Assembly: GCA_040414495.1 (NCBI GenBank)
Contig: JBEDUI010000213.1
Coordinates: forward strand, 1-29,687
Length of the DNA: 29,687 nucleotides
From: DATAVB01 sp040414495
GTDB lineage: Bacteria; Actinomycetota; Actinomycetes; Mycobacteriales; QHCD01
Direction: 5' to 3'
The notes under the pieces were generated by a model, which saw only the letters and a list, made by a program, of their open reading frames with translations, was not told the DNA's origin and made no database searches. A program made the translations under genes and the position numbers. This document shows positions 1 to 8,153 of this stretch, piece after piece (the stretch's first letter is position 1; the number at the start of each line of letters is the position of its first letter).

Positions 1-1
1 T

Positions 2-712
2 GGGCTCTACAACTACACCAACGACCTGTCCGACCCCGCCGCGATCCTCCGGGATCGATTCGAGCATCGCAGCCCGGTTGACACAGTCCGCGCTGCCACC
101 AGCCACGCGTCCCTTTTCGACCCGGGGCGCGCCTGGTCGTACTCCAACACGAACTACATCGTGCTGGGGCTCGTGGTCGAATCCGTGACCGGTCGCTCGT
201 ATGCATGCGAGGTCGAAAACCGTATCTTGCACCCGCTAAACCTGCGCCACACGCTCGTACCGGGCGACGACGTGAGCCTGCCCGAACCCCACCTTCACGG
301 CTATTTGCCGGTCGACGGCGAACTCGTCGAGTTGACCGAGTGCAACCCGTCAAAAGCGTGGTCAGCCGGCGAGATTATTTCGACAACGACGGACCTCAAT
401 CGTTTCTATGCGGCGTTGTTGACCGGTGAACTGCTCGGCCCGGCCGAGATGCACGAACTGCACGCCACCGTGCCGACCGATACGTCGTTCCACGAATATG
501 GCCTCGGAATCAGCCGAATACTCTTGCCAAATCTTGTTCTCTGGGGCCACTCGGGCGGATTCTTCGGCTATCGAACCTGGAGCTATCATTCCGCGAACGC
601 CTCGCGACAGGTCACGCTGTCGCTGTCCAGCACCGACGGCCAGGCACCCGAGACCAACGACCTGCTCAACAGAATCTTCGGTTCCGAAACAGAGTCTGCA
701 ATAGGCGGCTGA
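2..712 (+). CDS. Serine hydrolase, beta-lactamase (class C) / DD-peptidase fold, 5' end missing
   Basis: The frame is open from base 2 to the TGA at 710-712, so the N-terminus lies outside the window. Two of the three active-site motifs of the beta-lactamase/penicillin-binding-protein-like superfamily are visible: Y-S-N at 140-148 (context WSYSNTNY), the YxN motif, and H-S-G-G at 548-559, matching the [KH]-[ST]-G motif. The nucleophile motif SxxK must lie upstream of the window. Family members act as esterases, D-aminopeptidases or DD-carboxypeptidases in the envelope or outside the cell; the substrate cannot be told from the sequence. A hairpin at 800-838 may end the transcript. The family call is strong, the specific activity unknown. 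Confidence 0.88.
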   Translation, partial: GLYNYTNDLSDPAAILRDRFEHRSPVDTVRAATSHASLFDPGRAWSYSNTNYIVLGLVVESVTGRSYACEVENRILHPLNLRHTLVPGDDVSLPEPHLHGYLPVDGELVELTECNPSKAWSAGEIISTTTDLNRFYAALLTGELLGPAEMHELHATVPTDTSFHEYGLGISRILLPNLVLWGHSGGFFGYRTWSYHSANASRQVTLSLSSTDGQAPETNDLLNRIFGSETESAIGG

Positions 713-1034
713 ACAATTGAATCGAGCTGTCAGGTAAATCGTGCTATACACTCGGCCTCGTCGAGTTCACGTAGAGCTCGGAAGTGAGCCCGGTGGCCTG
801 CGGGATAGCGGGAGCCGGGCTTCACGCTCCTGTCCCGCGTTTACCGCGAACGATCCGTAACAGCTGCGGCTGCGGGCGTACGCCCGATGTGTGTGGCGCT
901 CCGGCCGGTGGCGTCGAGGACAAAACCCGCTCGAGAGCGTCGCCGCCGCCCTCACCTCCGGCCGGAAGCTCGACCAGTGGCTGGCCAACACTGCCAACCC
1001 AATGCGCTAAGCGATCATCGGCTGCGTCGAAGTT
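713..1034. other. 322-bp gap without a supported gene
   Basis: Lies between the stop of the serine hydrolase and the stop of the minus-strand phosphotransferase. Apart from a terminator-like hairpin (800-838) I see nothing conserved. Short open frames occur on both strands, but they are arginine-rich, lack ribosome-binding sites and resemble no family I know. Confidence 0.5.
800..838 (+). terminator. Imperfect terminator-like hairpin
   Basis: GCGGGA (800-805) pairs with TCCCGC (833-838), and GGAGC (811-815) pairs with GCTCC (826-830). An internal loop separates the two stems and the apical loop is 10 nt. There is no T-tract, which is common for actinobacterial terminators. It lies 88 bp after the serine hydrolase stop. 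Confidence 0.4.
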
Positions 1035-2009
1035 CTAGATTGCTGCCGCCAGGCGCTCGATCGTCGTCAACCATTGATCTTGCATCGGTCCGGGCCCCGC
1101 AAATCCTATGGCGTTGCGCAGAGTCAGCAGAATGACCCAGGCGCGTTCTTTTTCTGTAAGCGGCCGCCGTTTCTCGTACGCGGTGAGGAATGCGTCCAGT
1201 GCCTCCGCGGTGAGCGGCCCCCAGTTGTGGAAATGAGTGGCGAGCAGTGTTGCCGAGTTCGCCAAGTCGCTGACGCGGTAGCCACGGACAATCTGTTCGA
1301 AATCCAATACCGCGGCAATGTCATTGTCGGCCCAGAGGATATTGGCCGCGCGGTAATCCAGGTGGATGAGCTGAGTATCCAGACCGGCGCTGTCCAGCCC
1401 AGCCGTGTGCCGTTGCAGTGTCGCGAGAGCGTGCTGCACCCGCGGCTCCTCAGGCGAATTCTTTTCCAGCCACTGCGCCACATCAGTCTCCAACGGCACA
1501 GTAGGTGTGCGGTCGATGTCATCCGCGGCACCCGGATAACGGGCCAATGCCTCGTGCAGGTCAGCGAGTACGTCGCCGGCCCGAGTGGCCTGGTCCAGCT
1601 GGGTCGTATCGAGCATGTCGCCGGTGATAATCCGCTGCACACCGACCGAAAGAGCGCCGCATTCGAGCTGCAACTCACCATCGGGTGTCGGGACCGGCGC
1701 GGAGACGGGAAATCCGTCCCGCGCCAGCCACGCCACCAATTCCGCGATCGCCCGTAACCGCGGATGCACCCCCGGATACCGGCAACTCTTGACGATCAGC
1801 GGCCCTTCCGACGTCACTGTCCAGGCCATCAGGTTGGCGTCGCTGATCACCAAACGGTCGAGGGAACCGAGCTCGATCTTGTAGCGGGTCGACAGCGTCT
1901 CGCTCAACCAGCGGGTGGCCTCATCTGCCCCTGCGAATCCGAATCGGCGAGTCAATGCCGTATCGGCGTCAGCGGATTCCCACAGCATTGACACGATCGG
2001 TGCTGCCAT
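1035..2009 (-). CDS. Phosphotransferase family protein (aminoglycoside phosphotransferase / kinase fold)
   Basis: 324 residues. The kinase catalytic loop HLDYRAAN (about residues 216-223) matches the HxDxxxxN signature, and the metal-binding DFE (about 236-238) stands where most relatives have DFG or DWE. An ATP-binding N-lobe with a candidate lysine (LIVKSCRYPG) precedes them. Such proteins phosphorylate small molecules (aminoglycosides, homoserine, choline, macrolides); the substrate cannot be inferred. The ATG at 2009 is chosen because a G-rich Shine-Dalgarno-like run lies about 9 nt upstream; ATGs at 2048 and 1988 have none. It follows the metallophosphoesterase on the same strand with a 67-bp gap, so the two may be co-transcribed. 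It is one of three proteins of this fold in the window. Confidence 0.85.
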   Translation of the reverse strand: MAAPIVSMLWESADADTALTRRFGFAGADEATRWLSETLSTRYKIELGSLDRLVISDANLMAWTVTSEGPLIVKSCRYPGVHPRLRAIAELVAWLARDGFPVSAPVPTPDGELQLECGALSVGVQRIITGDMLDTTQLDQATRAGDVLADLHEALARYPGAADDIDRTPTVPLETDVAQWLEKNSPEEPRVQHALATLQRHTAGLDSAGLDTQLIHLDYRAANILWADNDIAAVLDFEQIVRGYRVSDLANSATLLATHFHNWGPLTAEALDAFLTAYEKRRPLTEKERAWVILLTLRNAIGFAGPGPMQDQWLTTIERLAAAI

Positions 2010-2076
2010 CTGCGCCGGCCCCCCAAGTCGAGAACGATCGCCCGACATTAGCGTGCGGATCAAGTCGACAACAGGA

Positions 2077-2820
2077 CTAACCGAGCTGCCTGGCTGATAC
2101 GTAGGCGAAATCCATAGTTTCGGTGTCGAGGATGCCGATGCTGTCGTCCACGACCTGCTGCCGCGGATTGCGATGCAGCGGCGGCACGAGTTGGGCCAGC
2201 CCGTACGACCGGGTCCGGCCATACGTCCGTGGACCGTTTCTGTGGTGGTAATGACCGTGCACGTGCAGCCTGGGTTGCAGTGTGTCGATCAACTGCGCCA
2301 GCTTCGCCGAGCCCTGGGTTTTGCCCTCCCAAGTCGCTAACCCGTACGGGCCATCATGAGTGATGAGCACGTCGACACCGGTCAAATTCGCGGCAGCGGC
2401 GACGTCGATGTCCAGGCCCCATTCCGGTGCCTCGATGCCGCCGAGGAAGCCCAAACGCAGGTCCGCGGCCTCGATCACCGTTCCGCACGCCACGTGCGAG
2501 AAGACTCCGTGCGCGTCAATAGGAATGACGCTTTTCCCGTGGTGTAAGGATTTCAGCCATTCGTCGTTGTCGTGGTTGCCGGTGATGAACAGGATCGGTA
2601 CGGCAACGTCGAGTCTGATGAAGCCCTCGAGCAGCCGGAAGATATCGCCTTGCGCCGGATTTGTGTCGACGAACTCGCGATCTTCTGCCGGTAGGGCGCT
2701 ATAGCTCGGGTACGCGCCAAGGTCACCGACCTGGATGGCCAACTCGACACGTAGCGCGGACACTGCGGCGGCACACTGTTGAACGCAACCATGAACATCG
2801 CCGATAAACGCGATTCGCAT
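2077..2820 (-). CDS. Calcineurin-like metallophosphoesterase
   Basis: 247 residues with the metal-ligand blocks in order: GDVHG (D8, H10), GDLG (D33), GNHD (81-84), THDG (H155) and HGHYH (188-192). These are the five signature blocks of the calcineurin-like fold, which binds two metal ions and cleaves phosphomono- or diesters. No signal peptide or membrane segment is visible, so it should be cytosolic. The ATG at 2820 is favoured over an upstream in-frame start because AGAAAGG precedes it and the protein then begins directly with the first beta strand and metal motif. Neighbours on the strand are the cupin (upstream) and the phosphotransferase (downstream). The natural substrate is unknown. 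Confidence 0.9.
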   Translation of the reverse strand: MRIAFIGDVHGCVQQCAAAVSALRVELAIQVGDLGAYPSYSALPAEDREFVDTNPAQGDIFRLLEGFIRLDVAVPILFITGNHDNDEWLKSLHHGKSVIPIDAHGVFSHVACGTVIEAADLRLGFLGGIEAPEWGLDIDVAAAANLTGVDVLITHDGPYGLATWEGKTQGSAKLAQLIDTLQPRLHVHGHYHHRNGPRTYGRTRSYGLAQLVPPLHRNPRQQVVDDSIGILDTETMDFAYVSARQLG

Positions 2821-2894
2821 GGGCACAGCCTTTCTGGTGTGCCCACCCACCCCGGGCAGCGGCGCCCGACGTCGGTAACCTACCGCATATATCG

Positions 2895-3230
2895 CTACGG
2901 CGCGAGCTGGCACCAGACCTTGCGGAGCGTCTCGTGCACGGTCCAGATCGTGCGCTCTCCCCCGTCCCAGATGCAGACGTCACCCGGCCCGATGTCGAGC
3001 GTCGGACCGCCGTCGACCGCGACCGTCGCGCGTCCCGATAGAACAACGAACATCCCGGTCGGCGCAATCTGGACCGACTTCCCCGGCGTGATCTGCCAGA
3101 TGCCGTACCTGACGTTGTGCTGGCTGGTGAGGACCACGTTCGAGGTGACCGGATGTCCGGCCAGCACGGTGTCCCCTTCGGACCTGTTAGGCACCAGTTC
3201 GGCGTCGGCTACCCGTACGGTCAATGTCAT
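2895..3230 (-). CDS. Small cupin-domain protein (DUF861/cupin_3-like)
   Basis: 111 residues forming one compact cupin barrel. The pattern of alternating strands and the segment ending in a GPGD turn (about 81-84) followed by an aromatic and charged strand (WDGGERTIW) resemble the cupin_3/DUF861 group. The canonical cluster of metal-binding histidines is not obvious, so metal-dependent catalysis is doubtful; binding or sensing of a small ligand is possible. The ATG at 3230 has AGGGGG about 6 nt upstream. It is divergent from the alpha/beta hydrolase, with a 152-bp shared upstream region, and lies 74 bp before the metallophosphoesterase. The fold is fairly sure, the function unknown. Confidence 0.8.
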   Translation of the reverse strand: MTLTVRVADAELVPNRSEGDTVLAGHPVTSNVVLTSQHNVRYGIWQITPGKSVQIAPTGMFVVLSGRATVAVDGGPTLDIGPGDVCIWDGGERTIWTVHETLRKVWCQLAP

Positions 3231-3382
3231 CGCTGCCCCCTGACTGTGCGCGGAAGTTTATCGACGCTTTCGAATGCCGCGTCTGCGCATTATGGCACCA
3301 GAATATCCAGATGCACAGGGGCCGCGGGTTGCCGTACCTTTCGAGAGGCTTCAGCTGAAACGCATAACAGGGGGAGATTACC

Positions 3383-4201
3383 GTGCCGTTCCTGGGTGCC
3401 GCCGATGGCACACTATTGAGTTACGAGTCCTACGGCGAAGGCGACACCGTCGTCTTCTGCAACAGTTGCATGCTGAGCACGAACATGTGGCGGTACATCG
3501 TCGCATCCCTGGTGGAACAGGGATATCGGTGCGTGCTACTTGACTGGCGCGGACATGGCCGTTCGGACCGGCCGCCGGCCGGATACGACCTCGACACGTT
3601 GGCAGGCGATGTCGCCGCTGTCGTGGATGAACTGGGCCTAAATACGTTCCGGCTTGTGGGTCACTCGATGGGCACCGCGGTGGCGCTTCGTTATCTCGCC
3701 GGCCCTGGCGCGAACCGGGTCAGTCAATTGGTGCTGATTTCCTCGATGCTGCCATTCCTCAAGCAAACCGACGATAATCCCGACGCAATACCAGAGGGCG
3801 TTTTCGATGGCCTTCTCCGCGCGGTTCGGCACGACTTCAGCCGTTGGTTAGCCGATCAGCAGCAGGCTTTCTTCGCATCTCACCTGCACCCGGTTTCGCC
3901 CGCTGCCATTGACTGGGTACGCCGAGACTGCGAGTCCGCGTCGTTGCAGGCCGTCCTGGCCTTGCAGCAAGCGACGTTCAACGCCGACAACCGGCCGTAC
4001 GCCGAATCTGTCACCGTTCCTACCCTGATCCTGCACGGCGCCGCGGATTTCTCCGCTCCGGTCGAGCTCACCGGCCGGCGGATCGCGAAGAGCGTTCCGC
4101 ATGCGGTTTACAAGGAATACCCGGACGCGGGTCACGGCATATTCGTCACTCATCACGAGGCAGTCAGCGCCGACCTAGTGGAGTTTTTCAGCGGCGTTTG
4201 A
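3383..4201 (+). CDS. Alpha/beta hydrolase
   Basis: 272 residues with the full alpha/beta hydrolase plan: an oxyanion-hole region near residues 25-32, the nucleophile elbow GHSMG (Ser95), an acid in LILHGAAD (Asp222) and the catalytic His in DAGHG (His251). DWRGHGRSDRP (54-64) is the conserved stretch before the elbow. The overall pattern is that of the esterase, haloperoxidase and 3-oxoadipate enol-lactonase-like group; the substrate is unknown. The start is GTG at 3383, with GGGGGAG about 7 nt upstream. No signal peptide, so probably cytosolic. It stands alone on the plus strand and is followed by a strong hairpin terminator at 4211-4240. Confidence 0.9.
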   Translation: MPFLGAADGTLLSYESYGEGDTVVFCNSCMLSTNMWRYIVASLVEQGYRCVLLDWRGHGRSDRPPAGYDLDTLAGDVAAVVDELGLNTFRLVGHSMGTAVALRYLAGPGANRVSQLVLISSMLPFLKQTDDNPDAIPEGVFDGLLRAVRHDFSRWLADQQQAFFASHLHPVSPAAIDWVRRDCESASLQAVLALQQATFNADNRPYAESVTVPTLILHGAADFSAPVELTGRRIAKSVPHAVYKEYPDAGHGIFVTHHEAVSADLVEFFSGV

Positions 4202-4210
4202 TCGCGTAGC

Positions 4211-4240
4211 CGCCGGCCACAATGGCTATTGTGGCCGGCG
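4211..4240. terminator. Perfect 13-bp hairpin between convergent genes
   Basis: Bases 4211-4223 and 4228-4240 are exact reverse complements around the 4-nt loop GGCT. It lies 10 bp after the alpha/beta hydrolase stop and 31 bp before the stop of the convergent membrane-protein gene, so it can serve both. The GC-rich base plus AT-rich top and the tight loop favour a bidirectional terminator. Confidence 0.85.
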
Positions 4241-4271
4241 AATCCGGCGAGAATGCACAGATTGTTCGGGA

Positions 4272-5390
4272 TCAAGTCTCGGTTGTCTCACTGGGCAGTC
4301 GGTTCGCCGGCCGCAGCGGCCCCATCGCGGTACGGGTGAAGCGACGCGGTCCGCTCCACTTCGCCGGTGGGGCGTCCAGCTGCCAAGCCAGCGCCAGCGC
4401 GGCCACGTCGTAATTGACCCGCCAGCCGCGGAAATTCGGCCAGGCTTCCTCCGCCCCCAGCTGCATCGGATATTCCAGCCGCTGCAGCATGTTGACCGCT
4501 TCGACGAATTCGTCGTAGCTGACCGAGATATCCCGGTCCGGATCGGCATCGTCCACATTGGGTAGTCCCATCGCGGCGGCGATCTGGTTCAGCGCCACGA
4601 AGCCCGAACGCAGGCAGAGCCGGGCCGAGAGTTTGGGCTCGTGGTCGGGGGCCAGCGCCAGATGCATCGCCGCTGCGTCCAGAACCGCGATCAGCGAGGT
4701 GAGCCAGTGCGACAACGGCCGGGGCGATCGCATCCAGACCAGGGTCAGATACGTGGTGTGCGACTCCGCCACCTCGGCCGACCAACGTTCCCAACTGGTG
4801 AAGACGTCTTCCAACACGGCCTGGGTGTCGGCGCTGTAGATGCCCCAGCGGGTCCGGGCGAGCAGTTCCGGGCCCCAGGCCGGGACGCCGGCGCGGGCCA
4901 CCAGCAGGCTCACCTCGACCTCGCGTCGGTTGAACGCCGAATACAGCGTGGGCAGATAACCGATTTGCAAGCCGACCACCACAAGGCCGGCGAACGAGGC
5001 CAAATAGTCCACCACCGTGCTACTTCGGCCGGCCGGGGCGGAATAGCCGAGGGTGAATATCGACGAGCCGGATTCGCTGAATGAATGTCCGATGTTGCCT
5101 GGCACGAACGGATAAAGCAGCAACGCATGCCCCAGCACCAGCAACCCCAGCCACACGGCGAGCCGGACCAGCAGGGTGATTCCGGCCTGCCAGGCCAGAA
5201 TCCGGTCCCGCAGCGCGAAAGAGTGGGTCAGATGGGCCAGCGTACGGAAAACGACCGCCACGGCCCGCGCCGCGTAGAACGAAATCCGGGAGGTAATGCC
5301 GCGAGTCACCACAAGTGTGCCGAGCACGCTGGACCAGGTCCCGATCAGAACGACAATGCCCGCCGCGAAGACGAGCCAGCGCAGCGCCAC
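4272..5390 (-). CDS. Membrane protein with ion-channel-like pore loop
   Basis: 372 residues, GTG start at 5390 with only a weak ribosome-binding site. Hydrophobic segments fall at about 3-28, 71-95 and 127-150. Between the second and third is a re-entrant-looking stretch with TLGYS (113-117), close to the TVGYG selectivity filter of potassium channels. The 2-TM plus pore-loop arrangement resembles the Ion_trans_2 type. The last ~220 residues are soluble and rich in Trp and acidic residues, with no domain I recognise; they may be a cytosolic regulatory or sensing part. Ion conduction is inferred from the pore-loop likeness only. The filter differs from the strict TxGYG consensus (Ser for the last Gly), so selectivity is uncertain. 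The gene stands alone and converges on the alpha/beta hydrolase. Confidence 0.75.
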   Translation of the reverse strand: MALRWLVFAAGIVVLIGTWSSVLGTLVVTRGITSRISFYAARAVAVVFRTLAHLTHSFALRDRILAWQAGITLLVRLAVWLGLLVLGHALLLYPFVPGNIGHSFSESGSSIFTLGYSAPAGRSSTVVDYLASFAGLVVVGLQIGYLPTLYSAFNRREVEVSLLVARAGVPAWGPELLARTRWGIYSADTQAVLEDVFTSWERWSAEVAESHTTYLTLVWMRSPRPLSHWLTSLIAVLDAAAMHLALAPDHEPKLSARLCLRSGFVALNQIAAAMGLPNVDDADPDRDISVSYDEFVEAVNMLQRLEYPMQLGAEEAWPNFRGWRVNYDVAALALAWQLDAPPAKWSGPRRFTRTAMGPLRPANRLPSETTET

Positions 5391-5493
5391 CGCCGGTCAG
5401 CCCAGGACGCCGGATCGGACAGAGCAGCGCATGCCGCGCGAGTTTCTCATCGCCTGACCGTACGTCAGCGCGGGATCAGCAATTGCCGGTCCG

Positions 5494-5505
5494 GGTGACG
5501 TCACC
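5494..5505. promoter_or_regulatory. 12-bp perfect palindrome upstream of the antitoxin fragment
   Basis: GGTGACGTCACC is self-complementary and ends about 14 bp before the first conserved residues (AYRLADIRR) of the XRE fragment. Antitoxins of this type usually repress their own promoter, so it could be a leftover operator. A palindrome of this size may also be chance in high-GC DNA. Confidence 0.3.
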
Positions 5506-5726
5506 GGCAGCGCGCCTACCGACTGGCCGACATCCGAAGGGCGCACGGACTGACGCAGGTCGAGGTCGCGGATGCTATGCATGTCTCGCAGCGGCGCATA
5601 TCAGCCGTCGAGAACGGCGAACTGGACCGGACCGAGATCGGCACTGTCACCGCCTATGTCGAGGCGCTGGGCGGAAAGGTACAGATTGTCGCCGACTTCG
5701 GTGCCGAGAAACTTGTCGTGGGCTAG
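5499..5726 (+). pseudogene. XRE/HigA-like antitoxin, N-terminally truncated remnant
   Basis: The frame 5499-5726 (TAG at 5724-5726) encodes AYRLADIRRAHGLTQVEVA followed by a helix-turn-helix core (VSQRRISAVENGELDRT) and the family tail (YVEALGGKVQIVADFG). This is the C-terminal two-thirds of HigA-type antitoxins that partner RelE/HigB-like toxins. A TGA at 5496-5498 closes the frame upstream, and no ATG or GTG occurs before ATG 5577, which is inside the HTH. The usual ~30-residue N-terminus and the toxin gene normally found just upstream are absent; the upstream neighbour is the 5' end of the opposite-strand membrane protein. The recognition is strong; calling it non-functional rests on the missing start. 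Confidence 0.75.
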
Positions 5727-6115
5727 GGAATCGCCCTAATCGGCAGACTCGCCGGGGTCGCTGCCACCGGCGAGGTTTTAGTCGACGGCGGTTTCCGCTC
5801 TCCAGCCGCTGAACTGGCCAGCCTTGGTCGGCTGCTTAACCAAATCCTGAGTCCGGGCTCGGTGACACGACCGGTGGCGGCGTAAAACCGGCAAGCGGTC
5901 ATCAGCCGTGGAGACACGAGTTGGACCAAAATCTGTGCCAACGATAGCTAGAGGCTGCCGCCCCGGACAACAGCGCGACCGAACTGGTGCGCGAGCTGGC
6001 AAACGAGTTCGCGCGCTCCCGAAATGCAATTCGTTCCCGCCTGATCGAAATTCGCTGCGTTAGCCCCGACGCTGTTTGGACATTCAGGGATGGCGGCGCG
6101 CCCAGCGACGGGTGA
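5727..6115 (+). other. Decayed segment with unassigned coding fragments
   Basis: No intact gene. Two stretches look like fragments. The frame ending at TAA 5883-5885 contains VAATGEVLVDGGF, reminiscent of the C-terminal end of short-chain dehydrogenases (TGEVLVVDGGF). The frame 5948-6115 reads ELANEFARSRNAIRSRLIEI, resembling the HTH tails of the type LAAELGRSxGAIRSRL. Both are short and lack starts. They fit the idea that 5.4-7.3 kb is a remnant zone. Assignments are tentative. Confidence 0.3.
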
Positions 6116-7271
6116 CCCCGCGCAGCATCAACCGACCGAGCTTGACCCGAGGGAGCCGCGCTGGCGGCGCGACACTGGACAGCCTCGTGGACGAGCATCT
6201 GGTGCAGGCCGGGCCACATCGGCGGTATCGGCTACACGACCTGCTGCGCGAATACGCGAACGAATTGGCCGATGGTGATAGCGGTCGTGACCAGCCGTAC
6301 AAGACCTGCTGCGGTGGTTTCTGGCAACTGCTGCCGGCGCGGCCGGAATTCTGAATTCGGCCCGGCGACCCATCGAGGTCGACCAATCCGATCATCCGGC
6401 GGCCCGCGAATTCGACAGCTACGAGCCCGCCTTGGCCTGGATGGAAGCCGAACGCAACAATCTCGTGGCCAGCGTCAAACTCGCGGCCGACCTGCGACAG
6501 CATGAGATCGCGTGGCGGCTCGCGCTTGCGCTGTGGGATCTCTTTCAGCTGCGCCGGTATTGGGACGACTGGATCGCTACCCACGAGATCGGCGTCGCCA
6601 GTGCCCGCGAGGTCGGCAACGAGGAGGCCGAGGCCCTGCTGCTCACCAAACTGGCCAACGCCTACCACCGGTTCGACCAAAGCGACCGCAGCATCGAATG
6701 CCTGCGGACCGCACTACCGATTTTTGAACGGACCGGCGACCTCACCGGTGACGCCGGCGCCTGCACCAACCTGGGACTGGCGTACATGCGTTCCGACGGT
6801 CCCGCCGCGGCCGAACCGTGGCTGCACCGCGCGGTGGCGAAATCCCGCGAGTTCGGCGTTCCGATCAATATTGCCAATGCGGTGGCCAACCTGGGCTGGC
6901 TTTACAACGAATGGGGGAAATTCGATCGCGCGCTGCCGTACAGCGAAGAGGCCAGTCGCGATCTTGCGCGACTGCGATAACAAATACGTCTACGGCGCCT
7001 CACTCGCGGTGCTCGGCGAAATCTACTGGAGGCTGGGCCGCCTCGACAATGCGCTGGAAACCAACCAACGGGCGTTGGAGATCAACCGCGCCGCAGGGGC
7101 ACGCATCGGCGAAGCTGACGCGCTGACCACGCTCGGCGATATCTACAATGACCTGGGTCGATCGTCCGAAGCGCGCAAATACTGGCTCGAAGCCCTGCCG
7201 CTATTGGAAGAGCTCGGCGATCCGCGACTCCCCCATGTACGGGAAAAATTGCAATCCTGTTTTGTTGTGCA
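6076..7271 (+). pseudogene. AfsR/SARP-type NB-ARC/TPR transcriptional regulator, broken by frameshifts
   Basis: Three consecutive reading frames together give the C-terminal half of an AfsR-like regulator. Frame 1 (to about 6290) holds the winged-helix end of the NB-ARC module, SLVDEHLVQAGPHRRYRLHD. Frame 3 (about 6300-6980) holds DLLRWFLATAAGAA, the linker LAWMEAERNNLVASV, then WRLALALWDLF and TPR repeats (AEALLLTKLANAYHRF, ACTNLGLAYM, NAVANLGWLYNEWGKFDRAL). Frame 1 again (about 6976-7260) continues with TPRs (GASLAVLGEIYWRLGRL, ADALTTLGDIYNDLGR). Shifts fall near 6288-6300 and 6970-6976. The SARP DNA-binding, BTAD and most of the NTPase domain are missing. The last frame runs past 7275 into the next gene, so the native stop is also lost. 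Intact relatives regulate secondary metabolism. Confidence 0.85.
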
Positions 7272-7274
7272 CGG

Positions 7275-8153
7275 TCAGTCGATCCGGGTTTCGACGAAAT
7301 CGAGCCATTGTTCGGTGATTGCGTCCGGGAAATGGCGAATTGACCAATCCACCAGCCGTAGCGAGAGCACAGCCCAATACGGCCGCAGTTCTTCGGGAGT
7401 TAACTCCTCGTCAAGAGCTTGGTCGATCCGGCGATCGATATCCGGTTTGAATCGGTCCGGCGGGCCGGCGAACCGCATCACCACAATCGCGAACCGCGCG
7501 TCCCCGCGGGCGGCGCCGTCCCAGTCGACCACGCCACTGAGCGCACCGTCGTCACCGACCAGCACATTGCCGGGGTGGTAGTCGACGTGTACCAAATCGT
7601 CGCCGGTCATGGCCGGCGGCACGCTGTTACCGACCTCTCGTATCCAGTCCAACAGTCGGCGCGAGCGGGCGCTGTACGCCTGCAGCGGCTCGTGCAGACA
7701 GAAGCCCGGGCCGCTCTCGGTCAGGTAGAGCGGTACGGCGGCGAAATCGGTGCCGGCCAGCAGGCCGTGCAGCCGGCGGTTCATGGCGAGCATTTCGTCG
7801 ATCAGGCTCGGGTTGGCCGACTCGGGTGGGCGGCCGGGCAGCAACTCCTGGACGATCGCCACCTGGTCACCGAGGTCGGCGACCAGCTCGTACCGAGGCG
7901 CGGGAACGCCTGCCCTGCGGGCGTATTCGACGTTCCGCGCGGTTTCGCGGGCGCGAGTGAGGGCTACGGCCGGCACGTGCGTCAGCACCGATCGGTGACC
8001 ATCGGGCCAGCGCACATATGCGGCCCCGACCTGACCGCCGCTCGGGCGGCCCTCTATCTCTAGTCGTACGACGCTTTCGGCGGCGAGCCGCTCGACCAAC
8101 TGGTCGGCGTCCAGACGAGCAACCCGGGCAAATTCGCGCTTTTCCTCGGTCAC
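7275..8153 (-). CDS. Phosphotransferase family protein (aminoglycoside phosphotransferase fold)
   Basis: 292 residues from the GTG at 8153, chosen because AAAGG lies 8 nt upstream and the preceding 20 codons are low-complexity; an ATG at 8213 would give 312 residues. The kinase motif HVDYHPGN (about 189-196) fits HxDxxxxN, and VVDWDG (about 208-213) supplies the metal-binding Asp. LVHVDYHPGNVL and SGVVDWDGA are typical of actinobacterial APH-like proteins of unknown substrate. It converges on the decayed TPR regulator and is divergent from the methyltransferase at 8672, across a long non-coding interval. Resistance to an aminoglycoside should not be assumed. Confidence 0.85.
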   Translation of the reverse strand: MTEEKREFARVARLDADQLVERLAAESVVRLEIEGRPSGGQVGAAYVRWPDGHRSVLTHVPAVALTRARETARNVEYARRAGVPAPRYELVADLGDQVAIVQELLPGRPPESANPSLIDEMLAMNRRLHGLLAGTDFAAVPLYLTESGPGFCLHEPLQAYSARSRRLLDWIREVGNSVPPAMTGDDLVHVDYHPGNVLVGDDGALSGVVDWDGAARGDARFAIVVMRFAGPPDRFKPDIDRRIDQALDEELTPEELRPYWAVLSLRLVDWSIRHFPDAITEQWLDFVETRID

